This document shows positions 17,690 to 27,100 of a stretch of 64,000 nt of DNA, piece after piece. This DNA comes from Sphingobium herbicidovorans (GTDB taxonomy: Bacteria; Pseudomonadota; Alphaproteobacteria; Sphingomonadales; Sphingomonadaceae). Location of the stretch: contig NZ_CP020539.1 of the NCBI RefSeq assembly GCF_002080435.1, forward strand, positions 894,001 through 958,000. Direction: 5' to 3'. The number at the start of each line of letters is the position of its first letter. Position 1 is the stretch's first letter. The notes under the pieces were generated by a model. It did no database searches. It was not told where the DNA came from and worked only from the letters and a program-made list of their open reading frames with translations. A program made the translations under genes and the position numbers.

Positions 17690-20212
17690 ATGGATAGTTT
17701 CAAAAGGGGCTATGCGGCTACGCTGATGGCGAGCGCCGCATTTCTTGGTGCGATGACTCCGGCGCAGGCGCAGACCGCGCCGCAGGCCGAGCCAGCGCAG
17801 GGCCCGCAGATCAGCGACATCATCGTGACCGCCCAGCGCCGCGCCGAACGATCGCAGGACGTGCCGATCGTCATCAGCGCCTTCTCGCCGGAGCGGTTGA
17901 GGGAATTGAACATCACCGAGCCGCAGAAGCTGTACGGTAATGTCCCCTCGCTCGTCGTAGGTACGCAGGGGCAGGCAAGCCGCGACGTGCAGAGCTTCTC
18001 CATCCGCGGACAATCGACCGGTTTCCTCGCGCTGCCATCGGTGGCGACCTATCTGAACGAAGTGCCGCTGGTGGCGTCGATCAGCCTCAGCCTGCAGGGC
18101 GGCCCCGGCCAATTCGTCGATCTGGAGAATGTGCAGGTTCTATCGGGTCCGCAGGGCACGCTGTTCGGGCGCAACACCACGGGCGGCGCAGTGCTGCTGT
18201 CTGCGCACAAGCCCTCTACGGATCATGTCGAAGGCTATATTCAGGGTTCCTACGGCAATTATGACCTGGTGAATATAGAGGGGGCGTTTAACCTTCCCAT
18301 CATCCAGGACAAGCTCGCCATCCGCGTTGCCGGCGCCTATTATGACCGTACGGGCTACACTCAGGATATCGTCTGGGACAAGGATCGCGACAATCAGCAT
18401 TGGTACACCGGGCGCGTCAGCATCCTGGCTACCCCGACCGAGCGTTTGACCAACAATCTGATGGTCTATGGTTCCAAGTCACGGAACAACGGTGCGGGCT
18501 ATATCAACCGTGGTTTCCGTATCGGCGGGCTGGTGACGGGTCCGGGCGGCGTCTGCCTCACGACACCGGGCTGTGCGGAGATATATAATCGTCAGACCGA
18601 AATATCGCAGCAGATCGGGCCTCGGAAAACCCGCAACGACGTTGACGGCTATTCCAACATCGACGCCTGGGGCGCAATCAACACGACGGATCTGGAACTG
18701 AGCGACACGCTGACGTTGCGTAACATCATCAGTTATCAAGAGCTGAAATCCGACTATGGCAACGATAATGACGGCACCCCGCTACAGGGATATCAGACGT
18801 CACAGAGCGCCGATTTCCCGGACTTTCCTGTTCCGGGCCTGACCGACGAATTCGGCATCCCGGTCGCCGGTTATAATAATGAGGTCAAACTTACAGCCCC
18901 GCGCGACCATCTGAAACAGATCACCGAAGAACTGCAATTGCAGGGCAATGCCCTGGACAACCACCTCACCTATGCTGTCGGCGGCTTCTATATCGACACG
19001 AAACCGGTGGGCGTATGGCAGGGTGCGGCTGTCCAGTTCTGTTCGCCGATCAATACCGGCAATCCGATCACTTGCGCGGGCAGTCGCGCATTGAGCGGCG
19101 TGACGAACAAATCCCGCGCCCTCTATGGCCAGGGGACGTTGGATTTCGGCGCATTTTCCCCTGCGCTGGCAAGCCTGCGCCTGACCGCTGGCTATCGGTA
19201 CACCTGGGACACGGTAAAGGGCTTCAACGCTTCATGGTCGCCACTGGCAGATGGTACGGTGATCTGTTCGGTGTTGGGCCCTGTGCCGCGTCCGAGCCCT
19301 GCGGATTGCCGCTATGACGCAACGCTCAAGACAAAGGCGCCCACCTGGACCGTCGGTCTGGATTACAAGCCGTTGTCAGGCGTGATGGTCTACGGCAAGG
19401 TCACGCGCGGCTACAAGGCTGGCGGTTTCAATTCGGTTGCCGTGAACGAAGAGTTTCGTACCTTCGAACCGGAAAAGCTCACCAGCTATGAAGCCGGTTT
19501 CAAATCGGACTGGCGTGTTGGTTCAGTGCCTGGACGTCTGAACGTGACCTATTTCTATTCGGACTATAAGAATATCCAGCGTCCTGGTTCCGACTTCAAC
19601 CTGACGACCTTCGCAGGCGGCGCAAAGATCCTGTCGGCAACCGCCACTATCCAGGGGGTTGAGGCAGAAGCGTCGATCCGTCCGTTCGAGGGGCTGGAGA
19701 TCGGCGGCACGTTCAGCCACACCGATGCCGATTACAAGAAGTTCCAGTTCACTTCGCTGGGTGCGGATCGCACCTGCCTTCCAGGCGGCGGCTTCGCGGT
19801 CGTTCCCTTCGGCGGCACGGTGGACGCAAGCTGCCTGCCGTTCCAGTTCGTGACGCCTTACATCTACAATATCCGTGCAACCGCCAAGCTGCCGATGGAC
19901 GATGATATGGGCGAGCTGTCCTACCTCATCAGCTATTCGCACTTCTCCAAACAGCATACTTCGCCCACGGGTGACCCGAGTTTCGAGCCGGGATCGATGC
20001 TGGAAGCCTATGGCTTGCTGAATATGTCGCTCGACTGGCGGAACATCAGCCAGACTGGCCTGGACGCGAGCCTGTTCGTCACCAACGCGACGAATAAGCT
20101 GTACCGTGTCGGAAACGCCAACAGCTTTAACGGCCTTGGCATCTTCTCATCGCTCTATGGCGAGCCGCGCATGTACGGCATCAGGCTTCGCTACAGCTTT
20201 GGCGAACGCTAA
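17690..20212 (+). CDS. TonB-dependent receptor 2
   Basis: This 840-residue outer-membrane transporter has a signal peptide (cleavage after AQA, about residue 27) and ISDIIVTAQRRAERSQ as the TonB-box-like start. The plug carries QGTLFGRNTTGGAVLL and a beta-barrel of about 650 residues ends SLYGEPRMYGIRLRYSFGER. It is a close paralogue of receptor 1, down to the SLYGEPRMYG-type ending (TLYGEPRMYG in receptor 1). A strong AGGAGGAGAGAGG lies before the ATG. It is divergent from a TetR gene across a 14-bp palindrome and convergent with a VOC gene across a strong terminator. It probably imports a relative of the receptor 1 substrate. Confidence 0.93.
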   Translation: MDSFKRGYAATLMASAAFLGAMTPAQAQTAPQAEPAQGPQISDIIVTAQRRAERSQDVPIVISAFSPERLRELNITEPQKLYGNVPSLVVGTQGQASRDVQSFSIRGQSTGFLALPSVATYLNEVPLVASISLSLQGGPGQFVDLENVQVLSGPQGTLFGRNTTGGAVLLSAHKPSTDHVEGYIQGSYGNYDLVNIEGAFNLPIIQDKLAIRVAGAYYDRTGYTQDIVWDKDRDNQHWYTGRVSILATPTERLTNNLMVYGSKSRNNGAGYINRGFRIGGLVTGPGGVCLTTPGCAEIYNRQTEISQQIGPRKTRNDVDGYSNIDAWGAINTTDLELSDTLTLRNIISYQELKSDYGNDNDGTPLQGYQTSQSADFPDFPVPGLTDEFGIPVAGYNNEVKLTAPRDHLKQITEELQLQGNALDNHLTYAVGGFYIDTKPVGVWQGAAVQFCSPINTGNPITCAGSRALSGVTNKSRALYGQGTLDFGAFSPALASLRLTAGYRYTWDTVKGFNASWSPLADGTVICSVLGPVPRPSPADCRYDATLKTKAPTWTVGLDYKPLSGVMVYGKVTRGYKAGGFNSVAVNEEFRTFEPEKLTSYEAGFKSDWRVGSVPGRLNVTYFYSDYKNIQRPGSDFNLTTFAGGAKILSATATIQGVEAEASIRPFEGLEIGGTFSHTDADYKKFQFTSLGADRTCLPGGGFAVVPFGGTVDASCLPFQFVTPYIYNIRATAKLPMDDDMGELSYLISYSHFSKQHTSPTGDPSFEPGSMLEAYGLLNMSLDWRNISQTGLDASLFVTNATNKLYRVGNANSFNGLGIFSSLYGEPRMYGIRLRYSFGER

Positions 20213-20222
20213 GCGGCGGTGA

Positions 20223-20264
20223 AAAGGTGGCCGCCCGGACATTCCGGGCGGCCACCTTTATTTT
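20223..20264. terminator. Strong bidirectional rho-independent terminator
   Basis: This is a 16-bp perfect stem (AAAGGTGGCCGCCCGG with its complement) and ACATT loop, followed by ATTTT, between convergent receptor and VOC genes. Confidence 0.85.
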
Positions 20265-20299
20265 GATCCCGAACCGTGATCGGGCGACCCGTTTGACGA

Positions 20300-20704
20300 T
20301 CAGAGCATCTCGACGACTTCGATCATATGGCCATCGCTATCCTTGATAAAAGCGACCTTTACGCCATGCTTGGGTTGCGCATGGGCGGCCCGATATACGC
20401 TGCCGCCTTCGGCCCAGGCCTTTTCCACGACGGCGTCGACGTCATCGACGACAAAACCCAGCGTGACTTCGCCGGGTTTCGGAATGGGGAGATTGGGAAA
20501 GCGTTGAATGACCAGCGTGGGGTGGGAATATCCTTCCACGTCCGCGCCCATGATGATCTCGTCAAGTTCATGCTCGCCTTCGCCTTGCCGGACGCGGGCT
20601 TTTTCGATCAGGCCGAAGACCCGGTTGTAGAAGGTGTAAAGATTATCCACATCGGAAACGATCAGCTTGGTGAAGCTGAAGCCGCTCATAACGCCCTCTG
20701 CCAT
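20300..20704 (-). CDS. VOC family protein
   Basis: This 134-residue single-chain VOC protein reads FSFTKLIVSDVDNLYTFYNR at the start and DSDGHMIEVVEML at the end, with the metal-ligand glutamate near the C-terminus. It is related to the VOC protein at 1642 by its opening strand. AAGGGAGAATGAC precedes the ATG at 20704; an ATG at 20689 is also possible. It is divergent from a TetR gene, which may regulate it, and convergent with receptor 2. The function is unknown beyond the fold. Confidence 0.83.
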   Translation of the reverse strand: MAEGVMSGFSFTKLIVSDVDNLYTFYNRVFGLIEKARVRQGEGEHELDEIIMGADVEGYSHPTLVIQRFPNLPIPKPGEVTLGFVVDDVDAVVEKAWAEGGSVYRAAHAQPKHGVKVAFIKDSDGHMIEVVEML

Positions 20705-20852
20705 ATGTCATTCTCCCTTATGGCTGCTGGTGACGCTGAACTGTTGTACCCAGCCCGCAAAGCATACAAGGTTATTTTAGCATCTGTTTCCAAAAATATG
20801 AAATGGGTGATCGGCGGCTTGACAAATATCCCGTTTCGCCGGTCAAGGCGGT

Positions 20853-21548
20853 ATGGATTCTGATGTGGAAGCATCGCCCGCGCCGCTGCGCGCAGGGCGC
20901 GGAAGGCCCGCCAAGCTGACGGCCGCCTTGATCGTGGCAAAGACCCGCGAGATGCTGGCGGAAATGCAGCCTGAAGAGATCAACTTCGCCCTTCTGGCGC
21001 GCAAGCTGCGGGTGCCCAGTTCGTCGGTCTATAATTATTTCCCCAATCGCGATGCATTGCTCAATGCGGTCGCCGCCGACGTTTTTGCCGGCTTCCATTT
21101 CGACGATCCGCGACAAGCCGTGCCCTGGCAGCAGCGGCTGCGCGCTTGGCTTGACGAACTGGACGATTTTTTCGATCGGAACCCGGTTGCGTTCCGGCTC
21201 ATGGCGACGAACAGCCAGGCCTCGCCGGCGTGGACCAACGTCCGCGTGACATGTTTTGAGGTGTTGCAGGGGCTTGGCTATTCGGGGCGGGAATTGAGCC
21301 TTGTTCACGCCTGGTTCGAGGGGCAGGTTACCGGCCTGCTGCTGATCGAATATCATGCCGGGCGCAATCGGGCGAACGCAGGCGGCATTGATAACGACCC
21401 GTCAAAGGCAACGAGCGAGGCGGAGCGTTGCGATATTGAACGTCGTCATTATCTCCCCACCATCAAGCGGCAGGAGATCATCTCATTGGGTTTCGACAGC
21501 CTGATCGGCGCGCTCGAACGCATGGCAAAGGGCAATGCACGCGCTTGA
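20853..21548 (+). CDS. TetR family regulator
   Basis: This 231-residue regulator has a TetR helix-turn-helix at about 43-63 (INFALLARKLRVPSSSVYNY). It resembles the tetracycline-repressor-like subgroup in its VYNYFPNRDALL recognition-helix end. It is divergent from the VOC gene at 20300 with a 148-bp shared gap. A CTTGAC/GTCAAG inverted repeat (18-nt spacing) lies just before its ATG and could be an operator half-site pair. Its stop overlaps a possible ATG at 21548 of the next small open frame. Confidence 0.85.
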   Translation: MDSDVEASPAPLRAGRGRPAKLTAALIVAKTREMLAEMQPEEINFALLARKLRVPSSSVYNYFPNRDALLNAVAADVFAGFHFDDPRQAVPWQQRLRAWLDELDDFFDRNPVAFRLMATNSQASPAWTNVRVTCFEVLQGLGYSGRELSLVHAWFEGQVTGLLLIEYHAGRNRANAGGIDNDPSKATSEAERCDIERRHYLPTIKRQEIISLGFDSLIGALERMAKGNARA

Positions 21549-21691
21549 TGGGGGGCGCCGACCTGAAACGGAGACGGAAAGGCTCAGCTGCCCGCCTTTT
21601 TTTGGAAAAGTTGCGTCTCGCCCGTTCGGAGGCGAGAACTCAATCACTTGCCGTGCGTTTAGATCGTGCGGCGGCGGACTTGTGGCCCCGC

Positions 21692-22018
21692 ATGGAGCCA
21701 ATCATGTGTGTTCTCGTCGAATTCCCCGGCGGCGTGCACCGCGAAATTCCCGCCCAGCTTCGACAGATATCCGCGCAGCAGTTGAATGGCCCCGCCGAAT
21801 TTGAACAGGTTCCGCTGAACTGCGATCCCCATTGGAAATTTGAGCGGCGCGGAAACCACTGGGTCGCGCTCCCGCGTAATGGTCAGTTGGTGGCCTTGCG
21901 TCCGAGGGATCTGGCCTGGTGGCAATTCGTGGACCTGATGGTCGAACATGAACAGGGAACTGTCAGCGCGGCGCAAGGGGACGTAGAGCCTCCATTCGAT
22001 ATGCAGCCCGCCGCATAA
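21692..22018 (+). CDS. Hypothetical protein, about 108 residues
   Basis: I do not recognise this protein. It is a short, Trp-rich soluble protein (HWKF, NHWVALP, LAWWQFVDLM) with codon use like its neighbours. The start is uncertain: ATGs at 21692 and 21704 are in frame, and the frame stays open back to an ATG at 21548 that overlaps the TetR stop. An opposing open frame covers the same bases but reads less like a protein. It sits between the TetR gene and the histidine kinase on the same strand. Confidence 0.45.
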   Translation: MEPIMCVLVEFPGGVHREIPAQLRQISAQQLNGPAEFEQVPLNCDPHWKFERRGNHWVALPRNGQLVALRPRDLAWWQFVDLMVEHEQGTVSAAQGDVEPPFDMQPAA

Positions 22019-22147
22019 CCATGCGCTTCCCCACATCAAATTACTGCGGACAGCGCGGAACCGTTCAGGCAGTGGGAAGTTCCGGTCGGGCGGGAGATAC
22101 TGTTGCGGACTATTAAAACATGTCCCGGTCCAAAGGGTGGGTAAAGG

Positions 22148-24517
22148 GTGACGATTTCAGACCGGACTGCGGACGGCAATTTCCATAATTTTCTAAACGG
22201 CGGTGGAGAGATGGGCGATCGGATCGCCCAATTCGACTGGTCTCGCACCGGCCTTGGCCCGATCGACAGGTGGTGCGGGGCGATGAGAAGCATGCTGGCC
22301 TTCGCGCTGCGATCCCCCGTGCCGATTGTGACGCTGTGGGGGGAACAGGGCGTCATGATCTATAATGACGCCTACCGGCTGTTCGCTGGCGCGCGCCATC
22401 CCGCCCTGCTGGGCACCAACGTATTGGAAGGCTGGCACGAAGTCGCCGATTTCAATGCCAATGTCATGCAGAAAGTCTACCGCGAAGGCGGTGCGCTGTC
22501 CTATCAGGACCAGGAACTGACGCTGATCCGCGACGGCACGCCCAAGCAGTTGTGGACCGACCTGCAATATTCCCCGGTGCTGGATGAGGATGGTGCGCCA
22601 ATCGGGGTCGTCGCGATCGTCATCGAAACGACGGAAAAGGTGCTGGCGAGCCGCCGCCTTCAGGATGACCGCAACCGGCTCTGGTCCATCTCGCGCGATC
22701 TGCTGCTCGTCTGCACGCTGGATGGCGCCGTAACTGCGGTCAACCCTTCGGTCACGCGCATGCTGGGATGGGTCGAGGAGGAGATGGTTGGGCGATCGCT
22801 GTACGATTTCATCCACCCCGCCGATCTGGACCGAACCAACATGGAAATGGCCAGCCTGGGCAATGGTTTCAGCACCCTGTCTTTCGAAAACCGTTATCGC
22901 ACGCGAGATGGCGGGTATCGCCTGCTTGCCTGGACGGCTGTGCCCGACGCTGGCCGCATTCATGCCGTTGGGCGCGACATTACAGACGAACGCCATCTTG
23001 CGCGCGATCGTGACCGAATCTGGAACCTGTCGCCAGTGTTGAAGGTGGTTACCGACACACATGGTTATATCACGGACGTCAATCCGTCCTGGACCCAGAC
23101 GCTTGGCTGGTCGCGCGAGGAGACGGTGGGCCGCCGCAGCACGGACTTCATGGTCGACGATGAAGCCGACTGGCATGATCGCGTTGAAACGCTTCGGGCA
23201 GGGACGTCGATGCTGGATTATCGCACGACCCTGCGCACCAAAAGTGGCGATCAGCGGACGATCCAGTGGACGACCGTGCCGGAAAACGACACCTTCTATG
23301 GCTTCGGCCGCGATATCACGGCGGAGATCGAGGCCGCTGCCGCCCTGGCCGATGCCGAGGCCGCTTTGCGCCAGTCGCAGAAGATGGAGGCCGTGGGCCA
23401 GCTGACCGGTGGGATAGCGCATGATTTCAACAACCTGCTCCAGGGTATCACCGGCAGTCTGGAGATCGTCCAGCGGCGGGTGGCGCAGGGGCGGCTGGAC
23501 GAGCTGGATCGCTTCATCACCGGCGCATCGACCGCCGCCAATCGCGCCGCTGCCCTGACGCACCGGCTGCTGGCATTTTCCCGCCGTCAGCCGCTGGACC
23601 CCAAGCCGGTCCGGGCCAACGCCCTCGTCGCGTCGATGGAGGACTTGCTTCGCCGCACCATCGGCGAGCGGATTGAGTTGGAACTGGTGCTGGCGGGCGG
23701 ACTGTGGGTCACCAAGTGTGACCCCAACCAGTTGGAAAGCGCAATCCTGAACCTCGCGATCAACGCTCGCGATGCGATGCCCGAAGGGGGCAAGTTGACA
23801 ATAGAGACCTGCAACGCCCATCTCGACCGCGCCTATGTCGCGCGACAACGGGGCGTACGGCCGGGCCAATATGTCTGCCTGTGCGTCAGCGATACAGGCA
23901 TCGGCATGAGCGCCGACACAATCAGCAAGGCGTTCGAGCCCTTTTTCACGACGAAACCGATCGGCCAGGGCACGGGCCTGGGACTTTCGATGATATACGG
24001 CTTTGCGCAGCAGTCCGAAGGCTATGCCAAGATCTATAGCGAGGTTGGCCAGGGAACGACCTTCAAACTCTATCTGCCCCGCTATCGTGGCAGCGCGGAG
24101 GAGGAGGAAGGCGTCCCGCAACTGAACGCCCTTCATCAGGCCGAGGACGGCGAAGTGGTGCTGGTCGTCGAGGATGAGGCGGTGGTGCGTGGTCTGATCA
24201 TGGAGGAATTGCATGAACTGGGCTATGCCGCACTGGAGGCGGTCGATGGCAACAGCGGCCTTGATATGCTGCGGTCGAAGCGCCAGATCGACCTTCTTGT
24301 CACCGACATTGGATTGCCGGGCCTGAATGGCCGCCAGCTCGCGGACGCGGCGAGGGAGCTGCGGCCTTCGCTCAAGATATTGTTCATGACCGGTTACGCG
24401 GAAAATGCCGCCCTTGCGTCGGGGTTCCTTGAACCGGGGATGGAAATGATCACGAAGCCCTTCGCGATGGAGGCGCTGGCAACGCGCATCCGCGCAATGC
24501 TGACCGACCCGTCCTGA
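22148..24517 (+). CDS. Hybrid sensor histidine kinase with PAS domains and receiver
   Basis: This 789-residue signalling protein has no clear membrane segment, so it is probably cytosolic. From the N-terminus it has three PAS-like domains (about 45-165, 175-285, 292-395), then the dimerisation domain with H425 in GGIAHDFNNLLQG. The ATPase domain follows with an N box (AILNLAINARDAMP) and G boxes DTGIGM and GQGTGLGLSM, and a C-terminal receiver has the phospho-acceptor D720 in LLVTDIGLPG. No output domain or partner regulator gene is adjacent, so the signal must pass through a phosphotransfer protein elsewhere. The start is a GTG with AAAGG just before it. The ligand of the PAS domains is unknown. 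Confidence 0.9.
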   Translation: MTISDRTADGNFHNFLNGGGEMGDRIAQFDWSRTGLGPIDRWCGAMRSMLAFALRSPVPIVTLWGEQGVMIYNDAYRLFAGARHPALLGTNVLEGWHEVADFNANVMQKVYREGGALSYQDQELTLIRDGTPKQLWTDLQYSPVLDEDGAPIGVVAIVIETTEKVLASRRLQDDRNRLWSISRDLLLVCTLDGAVTAVNPSVTRMLGWVEEEMVGRSLYDFIHPADLDRTNMEMASLGNGFSTLSFENRYRTRDGGYRLLAWTAVPDAGRIHAVGRDITDERHLARDRDRIWNLSPVLKVVTDTHGYITDVNPSWTQTLGWSREETVGRRSTDFMVDDEADWHDRVETLRAGTSMLDYRTTLRTKSGDQRTIQWTTVPENDTFYGFGRDITAEIEAAAALADAEAALRQSQKMEAVGQLTGGIAHDFNNLLQGITGSLEIVQRRVAQGRLDELDRFITGASTAANRAAALTHRLLAFSRRQPLDPKPVRANALVASMEDLLRRTIGERIELELVLAGGLWVTKCDPNQLESAILNLAINARDAMPEGGKLTIETCNAHLDRAYVARQRGVRPGQYVCLCVSDTGIGMSADTISKAFEPFFTTKPIGQGTGLGLSMIYGFAQQSEGYAKIYSEVGQGTTFKLYLPRYRGSAEEEEGVPQLNALHQAEDGEVVLVVEDEAVVRGLIMEELHELGYAALEAVDGNSGLDMLRSKRQIDLLVTDIGLPGLNGRQLADAARELRPSLKILFMTGYAENAALASGFLEPGMEMITKPFAMEALATRIRAMLTDPS

Positions 24518-24571
24518 TCGCTGTGACCCGTTGGCCAGCTATGGCCGCGGGATCATCGGCCAGCCCTTGAA

Positions 24572-24590
24572 AGGATCATGCAATGATCCT
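24572..24590. promoter_or_regulatory. Perfect inverted repeat upstream of amidohydrolase 2
   Basis: AGGATCAT and ATGATCCT surround a GCA centre, in the 214-bp gap after the kinase gene and 142 bp before the amidohydrolase start. It could be an operator or a weak kinase terminator; no T run follows. Confidence 0.35.
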
Positions 24591-24731
24591 GTCGGCCAGT
24601 TGCGCTCAGCCGAACTTGCGGCGCCCGGACAGGTCGCGATAGCCTTTCTCCAGCACGATCGCCCGGCAAGCAGGCGACACAGATGCATGGCTTTGGCCTC
24701 GAGGGACAACGAGCCTCAAAAGGAGAGAGAG

Positions 24732-26483
24732 ATGACGGACATGTTGATCCGTGGTGGCACGGTGGTCGATGGCACGGGTGCGCCCGGCTACCCCGCCGAT
24801 GTGCGCGTGGCAGGAGGCAGGATCGCCGAAATCGGCACCGGCCTGACCGCTGCCGCTGGGGAAGAAGTGGTGGACGCGAGCGGTTGCTATGTGACGCCGG
24901 GGTTCATTGAAAGCCACACCCATTATGACGCGACGATGTGGTGGCAGCCGGATCTGGACCCGTTGCCCGGCAATGGTGCGACTACGGTGATCCTTGGCAA
25001 TTGCGGCTTCAGCGCCGCGCCGCTTTCGAAAGAGCAGGCCGCTCAATTGGAGATGATCAAAATCTTCTCCTTCTTCGAAGATATTCCGTTGAAGCCTTTC
25101 CTCCAGAACGTCCCGTGGGATTGGGAGAAATGGTCGGAATATAAGGCGTCGATGGCGCGCAACATCAGCCTGCCCGCCAATTATTCCGCCTTTGTCGGGC
25201 ACATCGCCCTGCGCCTTGCCGCCATGGGCGTCGAGGCATGGGATCGCGCCGCGAGCGCGGAAGAGATCGCCCGCATGGCTGAACTGCTGGATGATGCGCT
25301 GGCGGCGGGCGCGCTGGGCATGTCGGACAATCTGCATGACCATGACGGGGATGATCGTGCTATCCCCACGCTGCTGGCCGACGATGCCGAGTTCGAGGCG
25401 CTGTTCGCGGTGATGGAGCGTTATCCCGGCACCAGCTATCAGGTCATCATCGATACCTTCATGCGCAAGACGGGTCCTGCGAGCCTTGAACGGCTTGGTC
25501 GTCTGCTGAAGGGGCGGGCGGTTCGTATCCAGGTTGCCGGGGCCGTGCCGACGCTGGAGTTCCAGAAGGATATTCTTCCACAGCTTCAGGACACGATGGC
25601 GAAGCTGAAGGCCGACGGCGTCGATATCTGGCCGGGCTATGCCCATGTGTCGCCTACCAGCACCCTGAGCCTGGTCAAGTCGCTGATCTTCGCCCAGTCG
25701 AACGACTATGTCTGGCATGAGGTCGTTCTGGCCGAAACGCACGAGGAAAAGGCGCGTTTGCTGGGCGATCCAGACTGGCGGGCGAGGGCGCGGGAAAGCT
25801 GGGACACGAAAGCCTGGCCGCATTCGCCGATGAACAACCCGCAAGACCTGTATCTGCTGGATAGCGAGAATGGCGCGGGGCCTGTGGGTGGTACGCTGAA
25901 GGATTTTGCCGAGGCGCGTGGGCTGCACCGGTCGGACGCAATGGCGCAGTGGATACTTGAGAACGGCACCAAATCGACGGTTCATATGGCGCCGTTTCCC
26001 AAGGATGAGGACCTGACCATACAGCTGATGCTGGACCCCAAGACGGTCGGCAATATCTCCGACGCGGGCGCGCATTTGCAGATGCTGTGCGGGGGTGGAG
26101 AGAATATCCTGCTCTTCACCAAATATGTGCGGGAAGGGTTGTTGACCCTTGAGCAGGCGATCCATGTGAAGACGGGCAAGCTCGCCAACTTCTTCGGCCT
26201 GCACGATACGGGCGAGATCAAGGTCGGGCGTCGGGCGGACATCGCCGTGTTCAACCTTGACGAGGTTGAATATCGCAACATGGAAAAGCGCTTCGACGTG
26301 CCCGATGGCGACGGCGGCACAACCTGGCGCTTCACCCGTCCGGCCGCGCCGATGCGGCTGACGCTGGTGAACGGGGTCAAGACCTTCGACGGCAAGGGCT
26401 ATACCGGCGCCCGGCCCGGCGAATATCTGGTTCCAACGGCTGCCGCCAACGACGCTATGGCGTCCCTTGAGGCCGCGGAATAA
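24732..26483 (+). CDS. N-acyl-D-amino-acid deacylase family amidohydrolase 2
   Basis: This is a 583-residue zinc amidohydrolase of the D-aminoacylase group. It begins DMLIRGGTVVDGTGAPGYPA, and has the HxH metal motif in ESHTHYDATMWW, the bridging cysteine in ILGNCGFS and the catalytic-aspartate motif ISDAGAHLQML. AGGAGAGAGAG sits directly before the ATG at 24732. It is related to the amidohydrolase at 2175 but clearly diverged (for example GMSDNLHDHDGDDR in place of the GFATSRLLIHRT segment there), so the two may act on different amides. It is followed by a VOC gene on the same strand and a Coq4-like gene facing it, repeating the gene set at 1.6-5.6 kb. Confidence 0.88.
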   Translation: MTDMLIRGGTVVDGTGAPGYPADVRVAGGRIAEIGTGLTAAAGEEVVDASGCYVTPGFIESHTHYDATMWWQPDLDPLPGNGATTVILGNCGFSAAPLSKEQAAQLEMIKIFSFFEDIPLKPFLQNVPWDWEKWSEYKASMARNISLPANYSAFVGHIALRLAAMGVEAWDRAASAEEIARMAELLDDALAAGALGMSDNLHDHDGDDRAIPTLLADDAEFEALFAVMERYPGTSYQVIIDTFMRKTGPASLERLGRLLKGRAVRIQVAGAVPTLEFQKDILPQLQDTMAKLKADGVDIWPGYAHVSPTSTLSLVKSLIFAQSNDYVWHEVVLAETHEEKARLLGDPDWRARARESWDTKAWPHSPMNNPQDLYLLDSENGAGPVGGTLKDFAEARGLHRSDAMAQWILENGTKSTVHMAPFPKDEDLTIQLMLDPKTVGNISDAGAHLQMLCGGGENILLFTKYVREGLLTLEQAIHVKTGKLANFFGLHDTGEIKVGRRADIAVFNLDEVEYRNMEKRFDVPDGDGGTTWRFTRPAAPMRLTLVNGVKTFDGKGYTGARPGEYLVPTAAANDAMASLEAAE

Positions 26484-26492
26484 GGAAGAGCA

Positions 26493-26521
26493 GGGAGCGG
26501 GCGGACAGGTCGCCCGCTCCC
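26493..26521 (+). terminator. Strong intergenic hairpin without T run
   Basis: GGGAGCGGGCG pairs with CGCCCGCTCCC (11 bp, 7-nt loop) directly after the amidohydrolase stop and 27 bp before the VOC start. It may lower read-through or protect the upstream mRNA end. Confidence 0.45.
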
Positions 26522-26548
26522 CCTATCGTTCGGCAAGGGGGCAAGCGC

Positions 26549-27073
26549 GTGGCCATATTCGGTGCGATCGACCAGACGGGTATATTGGTCAGCGATCTTG
26601 ATGCCAGCATCGCCCGTTGGACCGCGCATTCAGGCGTGGGGCCATGGACCGTTTTTCGCAATGTGCGGATGGAGGGCGTCTATCGTGGCGAGCCGACGAT
26701 TGTGACCATGGATGTAGCCCTGGCTTATCAGGACAACATGCAGATCGAACTCATCCATGTGACGAACGACGCCCCGTCACCCTATCGGGATGATGAGGGG
26801 CGGCCATTGCTGGGTCTTCATCATCTGGCCCGTATTGTCGATGACGTTGACGCCGCCGTGGAAGCGGCGGTCGCGGGCGGCATGGAAGTGATCTTCACCG
26901 CCCATAATCCGGCAACCCGCGTCGCCTATCTTCAGGTGCCGGGCGAGCCAGGCCAGTTGTTCGAGTTCATCTGCGGCGCGGACATGCGCGCGATGTGCGC
27001 GGCGGGCATCGCGGCTGCGCGAGCGTGGGACGGCAGCGACCCGGTGACGGTCATAGACTTCGCCGCTGCCTGA
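26549..27073 (+). CDS. VOC family protein
   Basis: This 174-residue glyoxalase-fold protein opens IDQTGILVSDLDASIARW and has GLHHLARIVDDVDAAVEA at the second half-fold, followed by a Glu near the end of the fold (GQLFEFICG). This layout is close to the methylmalonyl-CoA epimerase/glyoxalase-4 branch, unlike the other three VOC proteins here. The start is a GTG at 26549. It follows the amidohydrolase gene and converges with the Coq4-like gene across a terminator. The reaction is not assignable. Confidence 0.82.
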   Translation: MAIFGAIDQTGILVSDLDASIARWTAHSGVGPWTVFRNVRMEGVYRGEPTIVTMDVALAYQDNMQIELIHVTNDAPSPYRDDEGRPLLGLHHLARIVDDVDAAVEAAVAGGMEVIFTAHNPATRVAYLQVPGEPGQLFEFICGADMRAMCAAGIAAARAWDGSDPVTVIDFAAA

Positions 27074-27100
27074 CCACCTCTATCCAGGACCATTGGACCG

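Noticed and set aside
20819..20847. TTGACA as -35 box of the TetR gene at 20853
   Set aside because: No acceptable -10 box follows at 16-18 nt and the site is only about 30 bp before the start codon.
21659..22039. 126-residue minus-strand frame opposite the small Trp-rich protein
   Set aside because: The plus-strand reading has better protein character; the minus frame has no motif or ribosome binding site that I can see.
22193..24214. 673-residue open frame on the minus strand
   Set aside because: It lies fully opposite the histidine kinase, has no family motif and reads as the high-GC mirror of a real gene.
24606..26204. 532-residue minus-strand frame, whose end reads AIVLEKGYRDLSGRRKFG
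   Set aside because: Mostly antisense to the amidohydrolase. The last 35 or so residues outside that gene look slightly protein-like and could be a decayed gene end, but there is too little to call.
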